Assembly: GCA_017562135.1 (NCBI GenBank)
Contig: QEYB01001329.1
Location: 172,663 to 236,662 of the forward strand
Source of the DNA: Dipylidium caninum
Lineage: Eukaryota > Platyhelminthes > Cestoda > Cyclophyllidea > Dipylidiidae
DNA length: 64,000 nt
Direction: 5' to 3'
The position numbers and the translations under genes were made by a program. This document shows positions 1-12,490 of this stretch, in pieces. The notes under the pieces are model-generated. The model did not search any database. It was not told the origin of the DNA and saw nothing but the letters and a program-made list of their open reading frames with translations. How positions within the stretch are numbered: the first letter of the stretch is position 1; each line of letters starts with the position of its first letter.

Positions 1-239
1 AATTTTTTTCCTCGTTGTGGTCCTCAATGAAAACTTGCTTTCGCCGTGTCTGATGCAGAGGGAAATCGCCACCGGTGAGCCGAGGGAGTCAAGGCTGTGC
101 AGCTAATCATCTCTCTGATTCCAGAGACCCGTCTTTAGCTGGAACTTCCGCGTCATTAAACGCCGATTGCAACATGATATAAAGCAATGAATTTTGCAAC
201 TTGCAGCACCTTCCTAGTCAAAGGGGGAGGGTGGGCAAG

Positions 240-480
240 CGTCGCGACGGAGCCTTAAATATGCCCAAACGTGGATCAGCTTCCTTCTACTGCAACTGAG
301 GCGACCAGGGGAGCAGCACTCAAGAGTGGAGAGAGTTGAGACCAGTCGTCATTTTCCAGCAGTCTGATCGTTGACGAAAACATCGATCACCTGTGACTGG
401 ATGTCAGTTGATGAGTTTAATTCACGCCTGCCGTCATATTGATTGGGACTCCGCTTCCCACCTACTACATGGGCATGGAT
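240..480 (-). mobile_element. R1 repeat, copy a (partial)
   Basis: This is a diverged partial copy of the inverted-repeat family R1. The run beginning GAGCCTTAAATATGCCCAAA, followed by a stretch ending near a CTCCGCTTCCCACC motif, matches 6667-6900 in the same orientation. It also matches the reverse complement of the left part of the copies at 3.2 and 10.3 kb. Only the left end of the element is present, in minus orientation. No reading frame is shared between copies. Boundaries are approximate because similarity fades gradually. Confidence 0.6.
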
Positions 481-1796
481 GAGGACGACGGACTAACTCT
501 TATGAGACAGTTTTGTCAGAGAGGACTCAAAGCTCTGAATTGAGGTTTAAGTAAAAGACGTGGATCGGCCAAATTCTTGGGGTGGTTCGCCTTTTGTAGG
601 AAACTTTCTCGCCGTGGCTACTAAACTGCTCTACAGAGCACAATGTCTTCGCACAGACTTGGAAGAATGCGACGTGCAAATAACTAACAAGTGGAGTTCG
701 GCATGCGGCCTTGGCTCTTACCTTCGCAGTGTGTGACTGTTGTGGACAAAGTCGTGTTACTGCACCCATTTCCCCAATCTACGTTTTCGGGGTGCAAAAA
801 ATTTCCTCAATCGCGCTTTCACCGTGTTCACCCATTGACGCTTGTCAGAGAGTGCCAAGAACGTCATTCTGTTTTAGGCGACCCGCTGAAGCGCCGACTG
901 ACCGTTAGGCCCGCGGAATCTCCCCTTTCGGCTTTGCACTCGGGAATTTCAAGTGAATCCTCCTCTCTGCCAACCGTTACCCGCTCGACATGCGCGTGTC
1001 ATTTTGAGAGCTCAGAAGAATTCAAGGCAAAGCCGCGAAAGCGTCAGCCAATTGGCATACAAACATGTTAGCAGCAGTAGCAGGCAAGCGGGAACCGATT
1101 TCCATTCCAATTAACCATAATTTTGCAATCAGTCAATACTCTATTTAATATCAACCCGCTTCCTTTGCTGCCTTTGCTTACCACCGTTCCACACACCTCT
1201 GACCTCTCTCTCCTCTCTCGCCTCCCTCCCCGCAAAAGTGCCTCTCAGCGCCACTTTCGTCCCATTCTCCTCAGCCTCACTAGTCCTCAAGCCCTCAATG
1301 TCACTTGCCCGCAGTAGGCATGTTGCCTCTATTTGCCTACTTCAGAAAGATGAATGAAAGTGGCGCAAAAGGAAGAGAATATTTTACTATAGTTTTAGTG
1401 GATCAGGGGTGGCAGTTCATTGTATGGTTGCGGATTGGTCGGTTGGGGGTGCCACTATTTGGATACAGGCATGCCTTTTGATGGTAAATCCTCACCACCT
1501 GTGTAGGTGACACGCAAAACTGCGGGGGACTGTAGTGGAAGGTTGGTTGGAAGGAGAAAACGTCTAGTTTAGTAAGTTTACTTGTTCCCCTTTTCGTCTA
1601 AGTTGTCAATTCATGGTAAACAGCTTAGAACTAATTAAGTCAGATTGTGCTGGTAGAGTACTGCTCTAGGCCTTTTTGTCCATCCTTTGGCCTAGCTTCA
1701 CTAGATTTGGACTCTTTATGACCCGTGCGCTTCCTTCTGATTAAATTTATTCAAATAATGAGAAAAATATTAGCCCAACGGGTGGGGTGAGTGAGC
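481..1796. other. Intergenic, no supported gene
   Basis: I see no supported feature here. The short open frames overlap on both strands and have no protein-like composition. A pyrimidine-rich run lies at about 1180-1290, rich in CTCTC and CCTCC. Nothing marks it as a splice branch region or promoter. Confidence 0.5.
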
Positions 1797-2352
1797 ACGT
1801 GCCGGTCAGTATCTCATTTCCTTCCGCATAATCAAACTAGAGGCACAACGGGATTGTAAGTCTTCTGCAGATTCGACTTCAACGGGCAAAACGTGCGGTG
1901 TTTAAGGAGCCTTCAGTTCCCCTCCAACGTTCCTTTTGCAAAATGGACTTTGTTTTGTTGGGAAACCATACGGCCACGGTGATAGATGTAGTCATTATAG
2001 CGAAGCAGTGCAGGGCTAGAGCCGAGAAATTAAAGGGGGAGAAGTACGCCCGGGTGTCGGTGGCCAGTCGTATTCTGCGGCACCTGCGAGACCTGGGCTA
2101 CGCGCTTCCATCTTATCAAATTATCTGATGTAATAAGAATGAAGTATATTATCCTCACAAGTTTGGCCATTGATCACATGTGAGTCAGTCTTCCCAGTTC
2201 ATTCCGAAAACCAAGCTGGAGACACAGCGCCGTTGCAAGTCTTTTGCAGACCGGCCTTCAATGGGCACGACGTGTGGTGTTTAGGTAGCCTTGAGTTCCT
2301 CAGCAACGTTCCCTTTGCAAACCGCACACTGTGCTGCTGGAAAACCGCAGTT
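1797..2352. repeat. Local direct duplication, about 380-bp spacing
   Basis: Two diverged direct copies lie at about 1797-1975 and 2178-2352. Shared landmarks are GCAAGTC or GTAAGTC followed by TTTTGCAGA or TTCTGCAGA, then an ATGGGCACGACGTG-like motif, GTGTTTA, and CAACGTTCC followed by TTTGCAAA. The first copy contains an open frame (1898-2128) whose frame is not kept in the second copy, so it is probably not coding. Confidence 0.6.
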
Positions 2353-3199
2353 GTAATCTGTATGCGAGGATTTGACTATGGTGTTTCTTCTGATCTACTC
2401 GGGAAACTCAACCTCAAAAAGTAGATGCCTATCAACTTGGCACGTGAGCAGCCACGGGCCACAAGTATACATTGTTGAAGAGACCAACGACAAAAGGCTG
2501 AATGAGCGGTTCTGCGCCGTCACAATAAAGGTGATGGGAGTAGCGCGCCTCTCCTCAACTCGACCGGCAGCAGAATCAGGGAGAGTCGATCATCGCGCGG
2601 GATGGAGAGGCGATTGAGTCGGTATTCTCACACGCGGCTGCACCACATGCAGTCCCTCGACCGTCTTGCGTACGCTTCTTTCGGTTGACGCAGTTTGTAA
2701 GCAAAAGTGGGACAAACTCACGTCCTACGAACTTTCGCATAAGGATTCACCTTCAGAATTTTGTATGTAAAAATTTTGGAGAGATGCCTCTATTGCCATT
2801 TGTGGCTATGAAGATATAAACTGAGGGATGAGGATTTAGCTTACAGTCATGGGTCAGCAAATTTAAAGAATACCTTTTGTCTGCTGAGGCCTCACTGCTT
2901 GCTGTGGGCAGAATACTTGAGGATGCTTTTAGGAGTTAACTAAACCCTTCACAATAGGAGTGAACAAGACGAGAATTCCACCAACACAGTGTTTTAGCGC
3001 CACCGTATGGTTGGACCCACTGTGAGGGAGCGGCCATGGCCTTCGCTCCCCTTCACATCCGATCACGAAGTTGTGAAGCTGAGGTACTAACTTCGCTGTC
3101 AGGACGACACTTCCTACTCTGAAAGACGCATTGTGACGAGAATGTGGCCAAATCAAGTCTTCCACTTATAATACAATTCGGCGTATTGCGTTCTCTTTA
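2353..3199. other. Intergenic, no supported gene
   Basis: I see no supported gene or RNA here. The open frames are under 90 codons, occur on both strands, and have no recognisable family signature. Confidence 0.5.
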
Positions 3200-4290
3200 C
3201 CAACATTGGCTGAATTGTGTTAGTTCGTAGTCTACACTCCTGTCCGTGTAGTGAGTGGCAAGCGGAGTTTCAATTGAGAAGACTTCGGCCGTGAATGAGA
3301 CTCGTCAACCGACTTCTAGCCACAGGTGACCAGTGATCTCGTTAGGGGACAGACTGACAGAAGATGACGACAGGTTCCCAGTCTTCGCAACCTCGGGTGC
3401 GGCTCCTCTGACAGTCTGAGTTGCAGTCGAAAGAAGCCGATCGACGTTTGGGACTATTGAAGGCTAGGTCACACGGCTTCCGTCAGTTCCATGAAGCATG
3501 GGCTGCAAGTGGCACTTATCAATCGGTCAAATTATGCTGTAATTTGTGCTTGATAGTGCAGATAGGGCAGCTGAAAGGAGAGTCGCTGGAAGCAGAGGGA
3601 TCACTGGCTGCACAGTCTCCACTCTACTATTGCTTCCTCGAAGCAAAAGTGACTATTTTCCTCTGCATCAGAGACATCGGAAAACAAGTGTTCACTGATG
3701 GCCACAGTCGGGAAATAAATTCGTGCCAGATTTTTGATTCCGTCTACACAGAATCGTGTAAGCCACGCCTCCATGTTGCCGCAGGCAGGAGCGTTGTGTT
3801 CACCAACCAGACCTATGTTGTTGTTGCCCTTACTGTAGTGCATGTACGATGTGTAGGATGCACTTCGACAAATCTCCCATAAAAGCCGACGAATGGACTC
3901 ACCTCCTCGAAAGTTAAAAGAGGCACGCAAGAGTGCAAGATTTGACCTGCTTCTTCACTGTCACGCCACAGTGAGCCCGTTTTCTCTACACAGCATCGTT
4001 ATCGTACTGATTTGCTTCACCAGAGCCAGACAACCCAACTATGGTGGAAAGAGAGTGTACTCAGTGGTCGCTTTACCTCCTTTGATTCGGATGTGAAATA
4101 ACGGCTCTGGTGAGGTGTGGCGGGTGGGTAGTCGCCTACGAGCTCACATCTCAGTTGTGACTGAATGTCAGTTGATTTATTTTAATCAAGGCTGATGTCT
4201 ACGCCTAATTGAAACTTTGCTCACCACTCACTATATGAGAGACAACGAGCGTAGTTCTCAGACCATTTGCACAACAATGCAAATTAACCC
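3200..4290 (+). mobile_element. R1 element, copy b (near complete, foldback type)
   Basis: This is the most complete copy of family R1. Its left end (about 3215-3330) is an imperfect reverse complement of its right end (about 4140-4285). On the left GTAGTGAGTGGCAAGCGG is followed by AGTTTCAATTGAG. The reversed right end reads ATAGTGAGTGGTGAGCAAAG and then TTTCAATTAGG. The interior matches the copy at 10.3-11.6 kb, for example CTCAGTGGTCGCT and CTCTGGTGAGGTGTGGCG. The longest open frame inside (3421-3882, 153 codons) is not kept in other copies and resembles no transposase, so this looks like a non-autonomous DNA element of about 1.05 kb with long terminal inverted repeats. I could not define target-site duplications because the ends are worn. 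Confidence 0.6.
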
Positions 4291-6389
4291 GAAGCCTTGG
4301 TCGAGAATGGACCGATTCATGAACGTGTGAGAGTGAAGCCTGTGGAAGTAAATCCGCTTGTAAGAGGGATGTCGGAGGAAAGGAGGATATCGAGTAGGCG
4401 ATGGAAACAGTGGGTGAGTGAGTAGACAGACAACAGCTAATTGCACTCAATGCGGTGTGTGCCTGTGTATTTCAAAAATGTGACGACACATCCATCGACC
4501 AAAGAACAACAGCCTCCAAACTCATAGGGCACACTACTCGCTCAGCACTTCTTCACTGCGCCAACTGCCAATCTTTCTTTTCTTAGCCTGTTGCTTACAA
4601 CTCTGCGCAATTTCGTCGAGTTGGTTATTTAGCGTAAAAATGTCCTCCAGACGAGACGAGTTTACGTTGTGGTGTTTCTGTACTCTTCATATTCACCTGC
4701 AAGCACACGTTGCTGCGGTGGTACAGAAAAGGAAAGGCAAAGTGATCGGCTACTGGGAGCGATGAAATCCTGAGCACAGCGTCACTGATTCTTCTGCGAG
4801 TACGATATCGTCCAACTGAAATCACCGCATCTACTTTTTCGATCATCTCTCTATTTCTGCTCCACTTCGCCTCCATGGAGTATCTGCTCCCTGAGGCGGC
4901 CAGCGACTGTGAAGCTTCCCGCCTTTTATGCAATTTTACGCTGGTGGAAATTAGGTATCAATCGAGTGAGCGTCGGCATACCATTTACACTCGGGGACAG
5001 AATACAAAACATCAGCCACCTCCACGTCTCATTGAGACGTGGAAACCACCAGACGAGTGTAGGTTTACTACTGCAAGCGGTCCACTTTGTCCGGCGCCCT
5101 CTTCACCAGGGTAATCAGCGCTAATGCCACGGTGGAAGTCACACACGCATACACTCGTGAGGCCGCAACCCAGTGCATCCTCCCACCGCTCGCTTCCATT
5201 TCTGCCACCGAGGGATGAGCGGTCTGTGGCTGATTCAGAAAATAAATGGCTACTTGGAAAGCGTGACGACCACGATATGTAGAAAATTTTTTCCGCGCCA
5301 TTATTTGATATTTTAATTGGGCGTAAGGCCGAAGGAGAGATTTGACCGCACCGAGGATGACAATCTCTAGCTCAAGAGGGAAGTAAGCGAGCGCGAAGTG
5401 ATTAGATTTCAGTCTATTGGAAGGTGATGAATGAAGACCAGGCGTATGAGGCAGAGGAGAGGAATGAGAAGGAAACGGATATATGGCTGAGGAAATGACT
5501 CACGCTTAAGACGAGATCAAAAAAATGAAAGGACCATAATTCCTCGCAGCGCCAGTTCGCGAGACGGTTATTTTGACGTCAATATAAAGAGTTTGTTATT
5601 TCGCATTGGTTACGGGATGTTGGAGTAGATAACAGGGAGAGGGGAAGTGGGTTGACGGACACAGCAGTGACTGCAGGAATTACTGAGCACATCATTCCCA
5701 AGTCAGCATTGCCTCCTGCTTGCTGTGAAGGTCCCCCTTCTCGGCGCAATCAACTGATCCTTACAACCAGACTGCTTAATCAAGTTGGCCAATATTATGT
5801 TGGGTCAGTTACGATGGTTGAAGGAGTTTTGGTTTCAAGTTGACGCCACATCTCGCTTGAGATGTAATCTCAATTCATCCAACATGCGCTCTATGGCTCT
5901 GGCGAGATAAACGAGGTTGTGCAAAAAGAATGGATTTCTGCACAATTTCTTTGCTACTCCTCCTCCCTGATCTTGTCGTTTACAGTGTGGCACGAGGTCA
6001 TTTCTGTCTACACCTCCACGACTTCGTCCACTCGCAACCTTCCTTTATTGCGGACTCATGGTATACGCAACGCTCCTGCCGAACAGTAAGAAGGACCGCA
6101 ACACTCTCGCAAGGCAAACCTAAGTTGCGGCGGTATGAATGCTTGACTGATGGGATAATGGGTTCGAGGAGACTGTTGGAACGAAGGGAGGTGAACTTCA
6201 CCTTTGGTGAAGTCGGCATATTAACACTGTCCATGTGCAACAACACCAAAGGAAAAATTGCGGGTAAAAACTAACTCGTATAATCTACAGAAAGCTGGAA
6301 AGCTTGATGGTGTTACGCGGAAACACCGAGTTCATTTTCCACTATCTTGCGGTTAGCCAACGACCTCACTGCTACATATTTCACTTTAC
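4291..6389. other. Intergenic, no supported gene
   Basis: I see nothing supported here. Several short open frames overlap in opposite strands. The stretch includes an AGTGAGTGAGTAGAC-type simple run near 4410. No repeat partner was found elsewhere in the window. Confidence 0.45.
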
Positions 6390-6945
6390 GCTATCCGGTA
6401 GTTGCCTTCAATGAAGCCTTTCTGTCCCGAAGTCCCTGATGCTACTCCTGCTCGAGGCAGTAACAGTTGGATTATAGAGTAGGAACTATAGGCTTTATCT
6501 CCTCTGGCTTCTTTCCACTGCCACACACAATGGCAAATGGACGAAATAGCTTCTTCCACCGATTCCTCGATAGACAGCATTTTTGTGCCACTGAGCACCG
6601 AGTGCAGCAAGAAAGCACACAATGGAAAGTGCCACCGGCAGCGCCGGCTTAGCTGCATTTGAGAGAAGTTCCGTGACGAAGCCTTAAATAGGCCCAACCG
6701 CAAGCCAGCCTCTACCGACTGCAGCGCAATCTTTTTCGAAGAGCAGGCACTTGAGAGTGCAGAGAGTGGAGACCGGTAGTCAGTTCCTAGTAGTCCGCCA
6801 GCCAAGACTGGACGTCAGTCAACGATTTCTACACACGACTGATGATTTCTAGATTGCAACTCCGCTCACTACTCACTGCTTGAGCGGCAGTCAGCGTAGT
6901 ACTCTGACCATTTGCACTCCAAAACAATTTATTTCGACGCTTGTC
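6390..6945 (-). mobile_element. R1 repeat, copy c (left half)
   Basis: The reverse complement of this stretch aligns with 10335-10870 and with 3215-3720. Landmarks are an ACCGGTCTCCACTC motif, CAACTGTTACTGC followed by a TCGAGCAGGAGT motif, and AGGCTTCATTGAAGGC. The terminal inverted repeat lies at the right side (about 6795-6945) and the right half of the element is missing. The 139-codon minus-strand open frame (6386-6805) crosses this copy but is not preserved in the other copies. Confidence 0.6.
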
Positions 6946-7261
6946 AATTTTGAACGAATGCCGCACAACCCTCTGATTTGATTGCCTAACTCTCCCATCT
7001 CAACATGAGGAGACAATAGAAATCTTTGGTGGCAAAAGTGGCTAGTGAGTGAGGATGGGCAAGAGGTTAAAGTGGGTTTGTTTTGGAAAGAGGCCCATTG
7101 TAATAAATAGGCCAGATGAAAATAAAATTTCGATTATGTGGAGATGAATGTGCGGGAGACGGCATATGTCGATTTATTTGAAGAATGCTATGATGCACCC
7201 ACCTACCCCAAACCAACAACTTACACCTTCCATCCAACTGCGTTCACTACCCCCTCAAACC
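6946..7261. other. Intergenic, nothing seen
   Basis: No supported feature. The sequence between the R1 and R2 repeats has no matching partner in the window. Confidence 0.4.
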
Positions 7262-7455
7262 TCCATCACCGTGACAACGGTCAAGCTTTCTGCTCTGCAC
7301 AACTTCATGGAGGCGGCCAATGCTCAACCCACTTGACGAGTTTTGCACACTCACAATCGTTTCCTACACTCAAGTTTTCCTTTCTCTCCAGTTCGCCTTC
7401 ATTTCATACCCCCCATCTCCACTCTCATTGACCGTTTTGCTAGTTGGTGATGAAC
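7262..7455 (+). repeat. R2 dispersed repeat, copy 1
   Basis: This is a direct, diverged match to 12490-12672. Shared landmarks are GCTTTC followed by TGCTCTGCACA or AGCTCTGCACA, then TTCATGG or TTTATGG, GGCCAAT or GGCCGAT, a CTCACTT-like run, and a final CTAG followed by a GATG motif. It is CT-rich. No function is visible. Confidence 0.5.
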
Positions 7456-8334
7456 CACGCTCTGACTTGTCCACTGTCCCCTTGAATTTTTAACTCAACG
7501 CCCTCTGGACAGAGAGGGTTGGACACGGTTGAATGTACCTTTCGGTTGATGGGGTGCGCTAAATAATGAGACTGTTGAGACGAAGTGAGGAAAAGAAGGC
7601 GAACCACATGGAAACATCCATTGCGGACCTCATCTTCCGCACACCTGATTAGAGTGGGGATTTTGTCATCGCATAGTCGTCTGGCGTCCGCGCAATGCAC
7701 CTTTCGCAGAGGACAGTCTCGTCATAACTGTCAAGCAGGCATTTCGGAGGAGACCTGGGGCGTTACGCTTATCTCTGTAAGCTGGGCGGAGTAAAGGAGA
7801 TTCACTTGCTGATGAAGGCAACTGACGCCACAGACGCTGATAAAAGATCATTGCTGCCATTCTGGAGAATTTGGTGACTTATTTCAGACAGTAGAGCCTG
7901 ACGACCTACCCACCAGTTTCTCTGCCCACCTGTCTGTCCTGAGGGCTTAATAATTTTGTTGAGACAAATTTGGCAGAGAGAAAACTATATGCATGGGCAA
8001 CATTTGCCTCCTATTTGACTGCATTTTTCAGTTGAAACGTAAGGGGAAGACATGATTACATCGAGAAGGCGTCTCACTTCAGCCTATGAAACCGTCTCAG
8101 AGGCATTCACAATGGGAAAAGATGACTGGTTCGCCTGAAGTGGAGGACTGAACGTTGCCCAGCAGTGGCCGCAATTTGTAATTGCCTACATGCAATTAAC
8201 CAGCAGAAAGGACGTGGATCAGATAAAAGAACTCACACCTTTACGGCTTCACTGGCTCAGAATACGTGTATCGTCGCTGTATGTGGGTCGCCTGTTAAGG
8301 AAGCAAAGGCGCAGATGAATAAACAGCGTAGAAA
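7456..8334. other. Intergenic, nothing seen
   Basis: No supported gene. Short open frames exist on both strands at 7440-7860 and shadow one another. Confidence 0.45.
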
Positions 8335-8490
8335 GTAGAGAGAGAAGTGTTCCGGATGCTTGAGCCTTTGGAACAGGAGGCGAGGTAGAGCAGGACGCGT
8401 CAGTAGAACGGAGAAGTAGGCTTCATGGCACCGACGAAGGCCATGTGTGTCGGGGTGTGTTGATGTCGGCTGGACGGCGTCGCTTCCCTG
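8335..8490 (+). repeat. R7 repeat, copy 1, with conserved peptide-like tail
   Basis: This stretch matches the reverse complement of 19640-19790 and, more weakly, 20190-20310. In one frame it reads VEREVFRMLEPLEQEAR followed by a TAG stop at 8386-8388. The other two copies end the same frame with a TAG at the equivalent codon. Downstream of the stop a TGATGTCGGCTG motif is also shared with the 19.7-kb copy, so homology is not limited to coding. An upstream stop in this frame (about 8331) limits the open stretch here. It could be the last exon of a repeated gene or the 3' end of a mobile element. I do not recognise the family. Confidence 0.4.
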
Positions 8491-9190
8491 TCCCTTTTCC
8501 CATATGTGAATTTGCGACGTCACGGTCTACTTTTGAATTCTTTCCCCTTTTGCGCCTCCGCAGCAACAAGTGCTTGCAGGTGGAAGACGTGGCACAATGA
8601 AATACCGCTACCAGTACTCCTCTTTGCATTTTCCAATTTACCATCACATCTCAGTTCAACCTAGAATCGTTTAAAAGGAATTTTTATTTGCCGTTGGGGC
8701 CTGCTTACTCCCTCCCGACTTCTGACTCTACACATTTATGCAACAAATAGGCGTAAGTGCGAACTCGAAAGATCAGCCAGCCACAGGTACGCGGCGACGA
8801 ATGTAGTGTGGGAAGTTGGTAAATTAGGCTAACCGCGTTAGTGGGGCGAAGATAAGAGGGATTAACGATACTGTTGTTGGGACCGTGTAGGAGCAAAATC
8901 GTCAGCCGTCAACATCGAAGATCATCGAAAACCTTAATTTAGTCAGCGAACTAGTGCGAAAGATGGGCAGGGTACCACATCAATAAACTGCTTGCTAAGA
9001 AAGAAATCGTGCCCTCCTCCAACCGGATGATAACATGGAGTGAAGGTTGACTGCATACCAAAAATTATATGTCGAAGAGCGCATTGTGGATGGAAAGAAC
9101 GCAGCCCTTTTACCTTTACAAAGGCTAACGAATGATGAAAGCGAACGAGAAAGCCCATTTGAAGAAGCATTGTCAGAATGTGGGTGATTA
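8491..9190. other. Intergenic, nothing seen
   Basis: No supported feature. Short overlapping frames on the minus strand show no domain signature. Confidence 0.4.
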
Positions 9191-9516
9191 TGACGCGTGT
9201 GCATATGAGACTTGTTAGTTTTCGTTCCTACCCAATCCAATCTACTCCGCTCCGCTCTGTCTCTGTTCTTTTGGCTTACCGAGCACTCCTCCCGCTGTCA
9301 TCCGACTATCTGCGTCTTCAAGTCTCGCTCCGCCGACTATCTGTTTATCTCCACTCCTTCTCTCTGCTGTCGCTCAGACCTCAGGCCGAAAACTAAGTTG
9401 CCAAAGGAGATAAAGCAGGGAGCGAATGGAGCATTTGCGGATACGAAAATGTGAGGAGTGAGGAGAGCGAGCCGCAGGCGGAACTGAATTGGGCCATTGG
9501 TGTGGTGGTCGAGGGG
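9191..9516 (+). repeat. R3 dispersed repeat, copy 1
   Basis: This is a close inverted match to 14459-14794. It starts at TGACGCGTGTGCATATGAGA and ends at GTGTGGTGGTCGAGGGG. The two copies differ by a few substitutions and small length differences, for example a TATCTGTTTATCTCC segment that is longer in the other copy. Similarity is much higher than between R1 copies, so this family moved or duplicated more recently. No terminal inverted repeat or coding frame is evident. Confidence 0.8.
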
Positions 9517-10334
9517 AGATGTGCTTGGAATTCGCCGGAATGAATGCTAGTAGGAATGTTCTCATTGAGGGTCATGGAGATAAAACTCGGCAGGCTACCG
9601 TCTAGAGCCGCGTGGAAGAAGGAAGTAATTGTTCAGAGAGAGGTGATGAAAATGGGGGCTTCAACACAGCATTGTCCGCAACAGCCACACACTTCAACCA
9701 TAAATGCTTGCAGTTCATGTCGGACTCCGCTTGCCCCTCTTGTGAGCGTTAAGTTCTGTTGGTGGGAGGATTTGAAGAAGGAAGAAGAGAAAGAAAGCGG
9801 AGTGCATTTCGCAATGGCGATCGCTCACGTGAGGGGAAGTGACTGAAGGCATCTGACCACATGGATGTCAGGCGAAATGTTCGCTTACGTGAAACGAGTT
9901 AAGGACATCCCTCAAAGCCTGAACACGACCGTTCCATAACAGTATTGTAATGCCGTCTCCGTGCCCTCTACTGCGTTTTTCGAGCTCAAAGCCCCATGGG
10001 AAACGATTTCTTCTCCTTAAAAGCGATATCATCACTTGTCCATATTGTACCAGTTGCACCATGCCCGCCGCAACCTTCCAAGTCTACACGAAGTCTGTCT
10101 ACTCTGCGGGGCAGCAAGTGGATGCTATTAAGGAAATATCCGATGTAATATGGCCTAATCATTCTTTCAATTTTGCTTCAATTCAACAATTAGCTAGAGG
10201 GGTGGCGGATGTTGTGCATGCATATTCCGCTCTCTGTTCACACTCTCTAGAATCACCCCATGGCGAGTCAGGTGCGTTGGGGCAAGCAAATCAATGGTGT
10301 GAACAGAATTCGGTAAGGTGATTAACACGTTTTG
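9517..10334. other. Intergenic, nothing seen
   Basis: No supported feature. Open frames of about 100 codons on the plus strand and 64 on the minus strand have no recognisable composition. Confidence 0.4.
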
Positions 10335-11620
10335 AAGTGAATTGTATTGGGGTGTGAATGGTCTGATAATTACACTGATTTTCGACCATGTAGCGAGTGA
10401 TGAGCGGAGTTTCACCCAGGCAAACGTGTCCTGCGAACAATTCTCATCAACCGACATGAAGTCACAGTTGACCATTGAGCCTTAAGGCGACGGCACTACT
10501 CGAAAATGACGACTGGTCTCCACTGCCTGCAGTCGCAAATTCCTACTAGTGTGAACAGCTTGAGCTGCAATCGAAAGAAGCTGACCAACGTTTCCTCCCA
10601 TCAAGAGTCTGCCGATGGGCTTCTCTCAACTCGATTAAATAGGCTCTGTAGGCGGTCTTTCCCATTTCGTCCTTTCCTGTTGCAATCTGCGGTCAGCGAG
10701 GAGAAGGCCATGTCGCCCACCTGCCGATGTTTCTGTGCCAGCGTAGAGAAGCCAGAATAGATGAACTGTACGAATTCCACTCTATGCTCCAACTGTTACT
10801 GCATCGAGCTGGAGTGGGGATTTCTATCTCCATCAAAAACTTCGTGACAGCAAGGCTTTATTGAGGGCCACAACCGGGAAGGAAGGTCATCGGAGACTTT
10901 CTCTGCCTAGCAGGCGCGAGGAGAAATACTTTGCAGCGAAATCGCTGGCTAATTGTGAGATGGTGGAAAGTGGACTTGGTCAAGAGGAAAATGGTGGACG
11001 TGATACTCCTTCAGTTCCGTGCAACGTCGTCAAGCATTCCAGCTTCGTGTTGATTAAATGAGTTCCTTCAATCCTGCAATTGTTGATTTACAGTTCTCCT
11101 CACATGGACCACGACCCATAGCCTTCCTAACCATTTGAGACACTCAACGGAGAGGAAGTCTGAGTACTAGTCCCCTAAGTGCCTGCTTCACCAGTGTCGA
11201 AATTCACCTCGAATGGTCCATACGGCATCGCATCAACCGCGCCTACATGTCGTCGCTACATCGTTTTGTCGATGATGTCGCTGTCCCTCGTCTAGTGCAT
11301 GGACGAATTTTAGGATGCATTTCTGCAATTCTCTCACGAATGTCGACGAATGTACCCACCTCGGCGAAAGGGGAAAGAGGCATGGTGTGGAAGCTTTGAC
11401 CCGCTTTTTCTCTTTCGCACCACACGAGCAAAACAACAGCGTCGGAATCTGTTCTCTCTGCACTGCCTCGTTATCCTGCTGCTTTGTCTTACCGAAGCCA
11501 GACAGCCCATTTGGAGTGGAGAGAGAGAGTTTTCTCAGTGGTCGCTCTATCTTTAAGTAGATCATGAAGTGTAGCCTCTGGTGAGGTGTGGCGTACGTTT
11601 GACACCAACTCCTGGTCTCG
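10335..11620 (+). mobile_element. R1 element, copy d (long)
   Basis: This long copy of family R1 runs in the same orientation as the 3.2-kb copy. Its left terminal repeat begins near 10350 with AATGGTCTGATAATTACACT and continues through a GAGTGATGAGCGGAGTTTC segment, matching the ends of copies b and c. The interior includes GCTGCAATCGAAAGAAGC (about 10564), shared with about 3423. CTCAGTGGTCGCTC followed by CTCTGGTGAGGTGTGGCG lies at about 11530-11600. The right terminal repeat is not clearly preserved. No conserved coding frame is seen. Confidence 0.6.
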
Positions 11621-12229
11621 ACTGTCTTTCTGCAACACCTCAATACAATACTGGCCTAAAATTAAATTGACAATCTTGGTCCAATAGTGCACCGAAAATA
11701 AGAATTCGATCGAGACTAAGAAGGGTATCTCGAAAACTGAAGCGTGGTACCTTTCAACCCACTTCCCTTCCACCAGTCTTTAGGCAGAACTCGTTACAGT
11801 TCCTATGGGCAACCATATGCTATCTACGTCAACATCAGTCAACCGTCATCAGGCTAACCGTCTCCTGAACTGTCGCTGTGAGAGCTGTTTTCTCTAAATA
11901 ATTTGCTTTCGCAAGTAACTGTCCGTGAAACAAGAGACATAGAGCGCAACACAAGTGCAGTATGAAAGTCCAAAAAGGGCCGTCTGTCAGGGTCGAGGGT
12001 GAGTCCGGACGGTATTCTGTTCATCTGCCTTTCCCTTGAACATGAAGGAGGACATCGTTAAATGAATGGTCTCTGGCTACTCCACACTGTCACACGTCAT
12101 AGCTTTTTCCGGTGAAACCTTTTCAGCCAGCATTGCCACTACTCTAAGCAGAGACTGCATCAAAAATGACAAGATGAGAAATGCCACTTGCAATTCTTAC
12201 TTAGTAGATTTGAGGGAAACCCGTGAAGG
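11621..12229. other. Intergenic, nothing seen
   Basis: No supported gene, RNA or repeat partner was seen between two R1 copies. Confidence 0.4.
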
Positions 12230-12490
12230 AGGCCCCAATGAGTCCACATGTCGGTCAATTTCTTTCGACTGCAGCTGAAACCAACCAGACGAGCAGGCGC
12301 TTGACAGTACGGAGAATGGATATCAGTCGTCAACTCTGGATGGTTAGTCGCCTACAAGCTCAATGATCAACTGTTAATAGGCGTTATTGAATTCACAGGT
12401 GATATTTTCTCCCAAATTGAAACTCGGGCCGGAATTACTTTCACTGACATCCAGTCACAGTCGATCATTGGGCAACGACTAAACCTTCTA
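12230..12490 (-). mobile_element. R1 repeat, copy e (left end) with short hairpin
   Basis: The segment with GACTGCAGCTGAAACC, GAGCAGGCGCTTGACAG and a GGAGAATGGATATCAGTCG motif matches the left part of R1 in minus orientation (compare 6718-6790). At its right end 12361-12374 (CAATGATCAACTGT) pairs with 12460-12473 (ACAGTCGATCATTG) over 14 positions with one mismatch, which makes a hairpin or foldback end. It is degenerate and non-coding. Confidence 0.5.

Noticed and set aside
3421..3882. 153-codon frame in R1 copy b as a transposase
   Set aside because: The frame is not conserved in the other R1 copies and shows no catalytic motif I can recognise.
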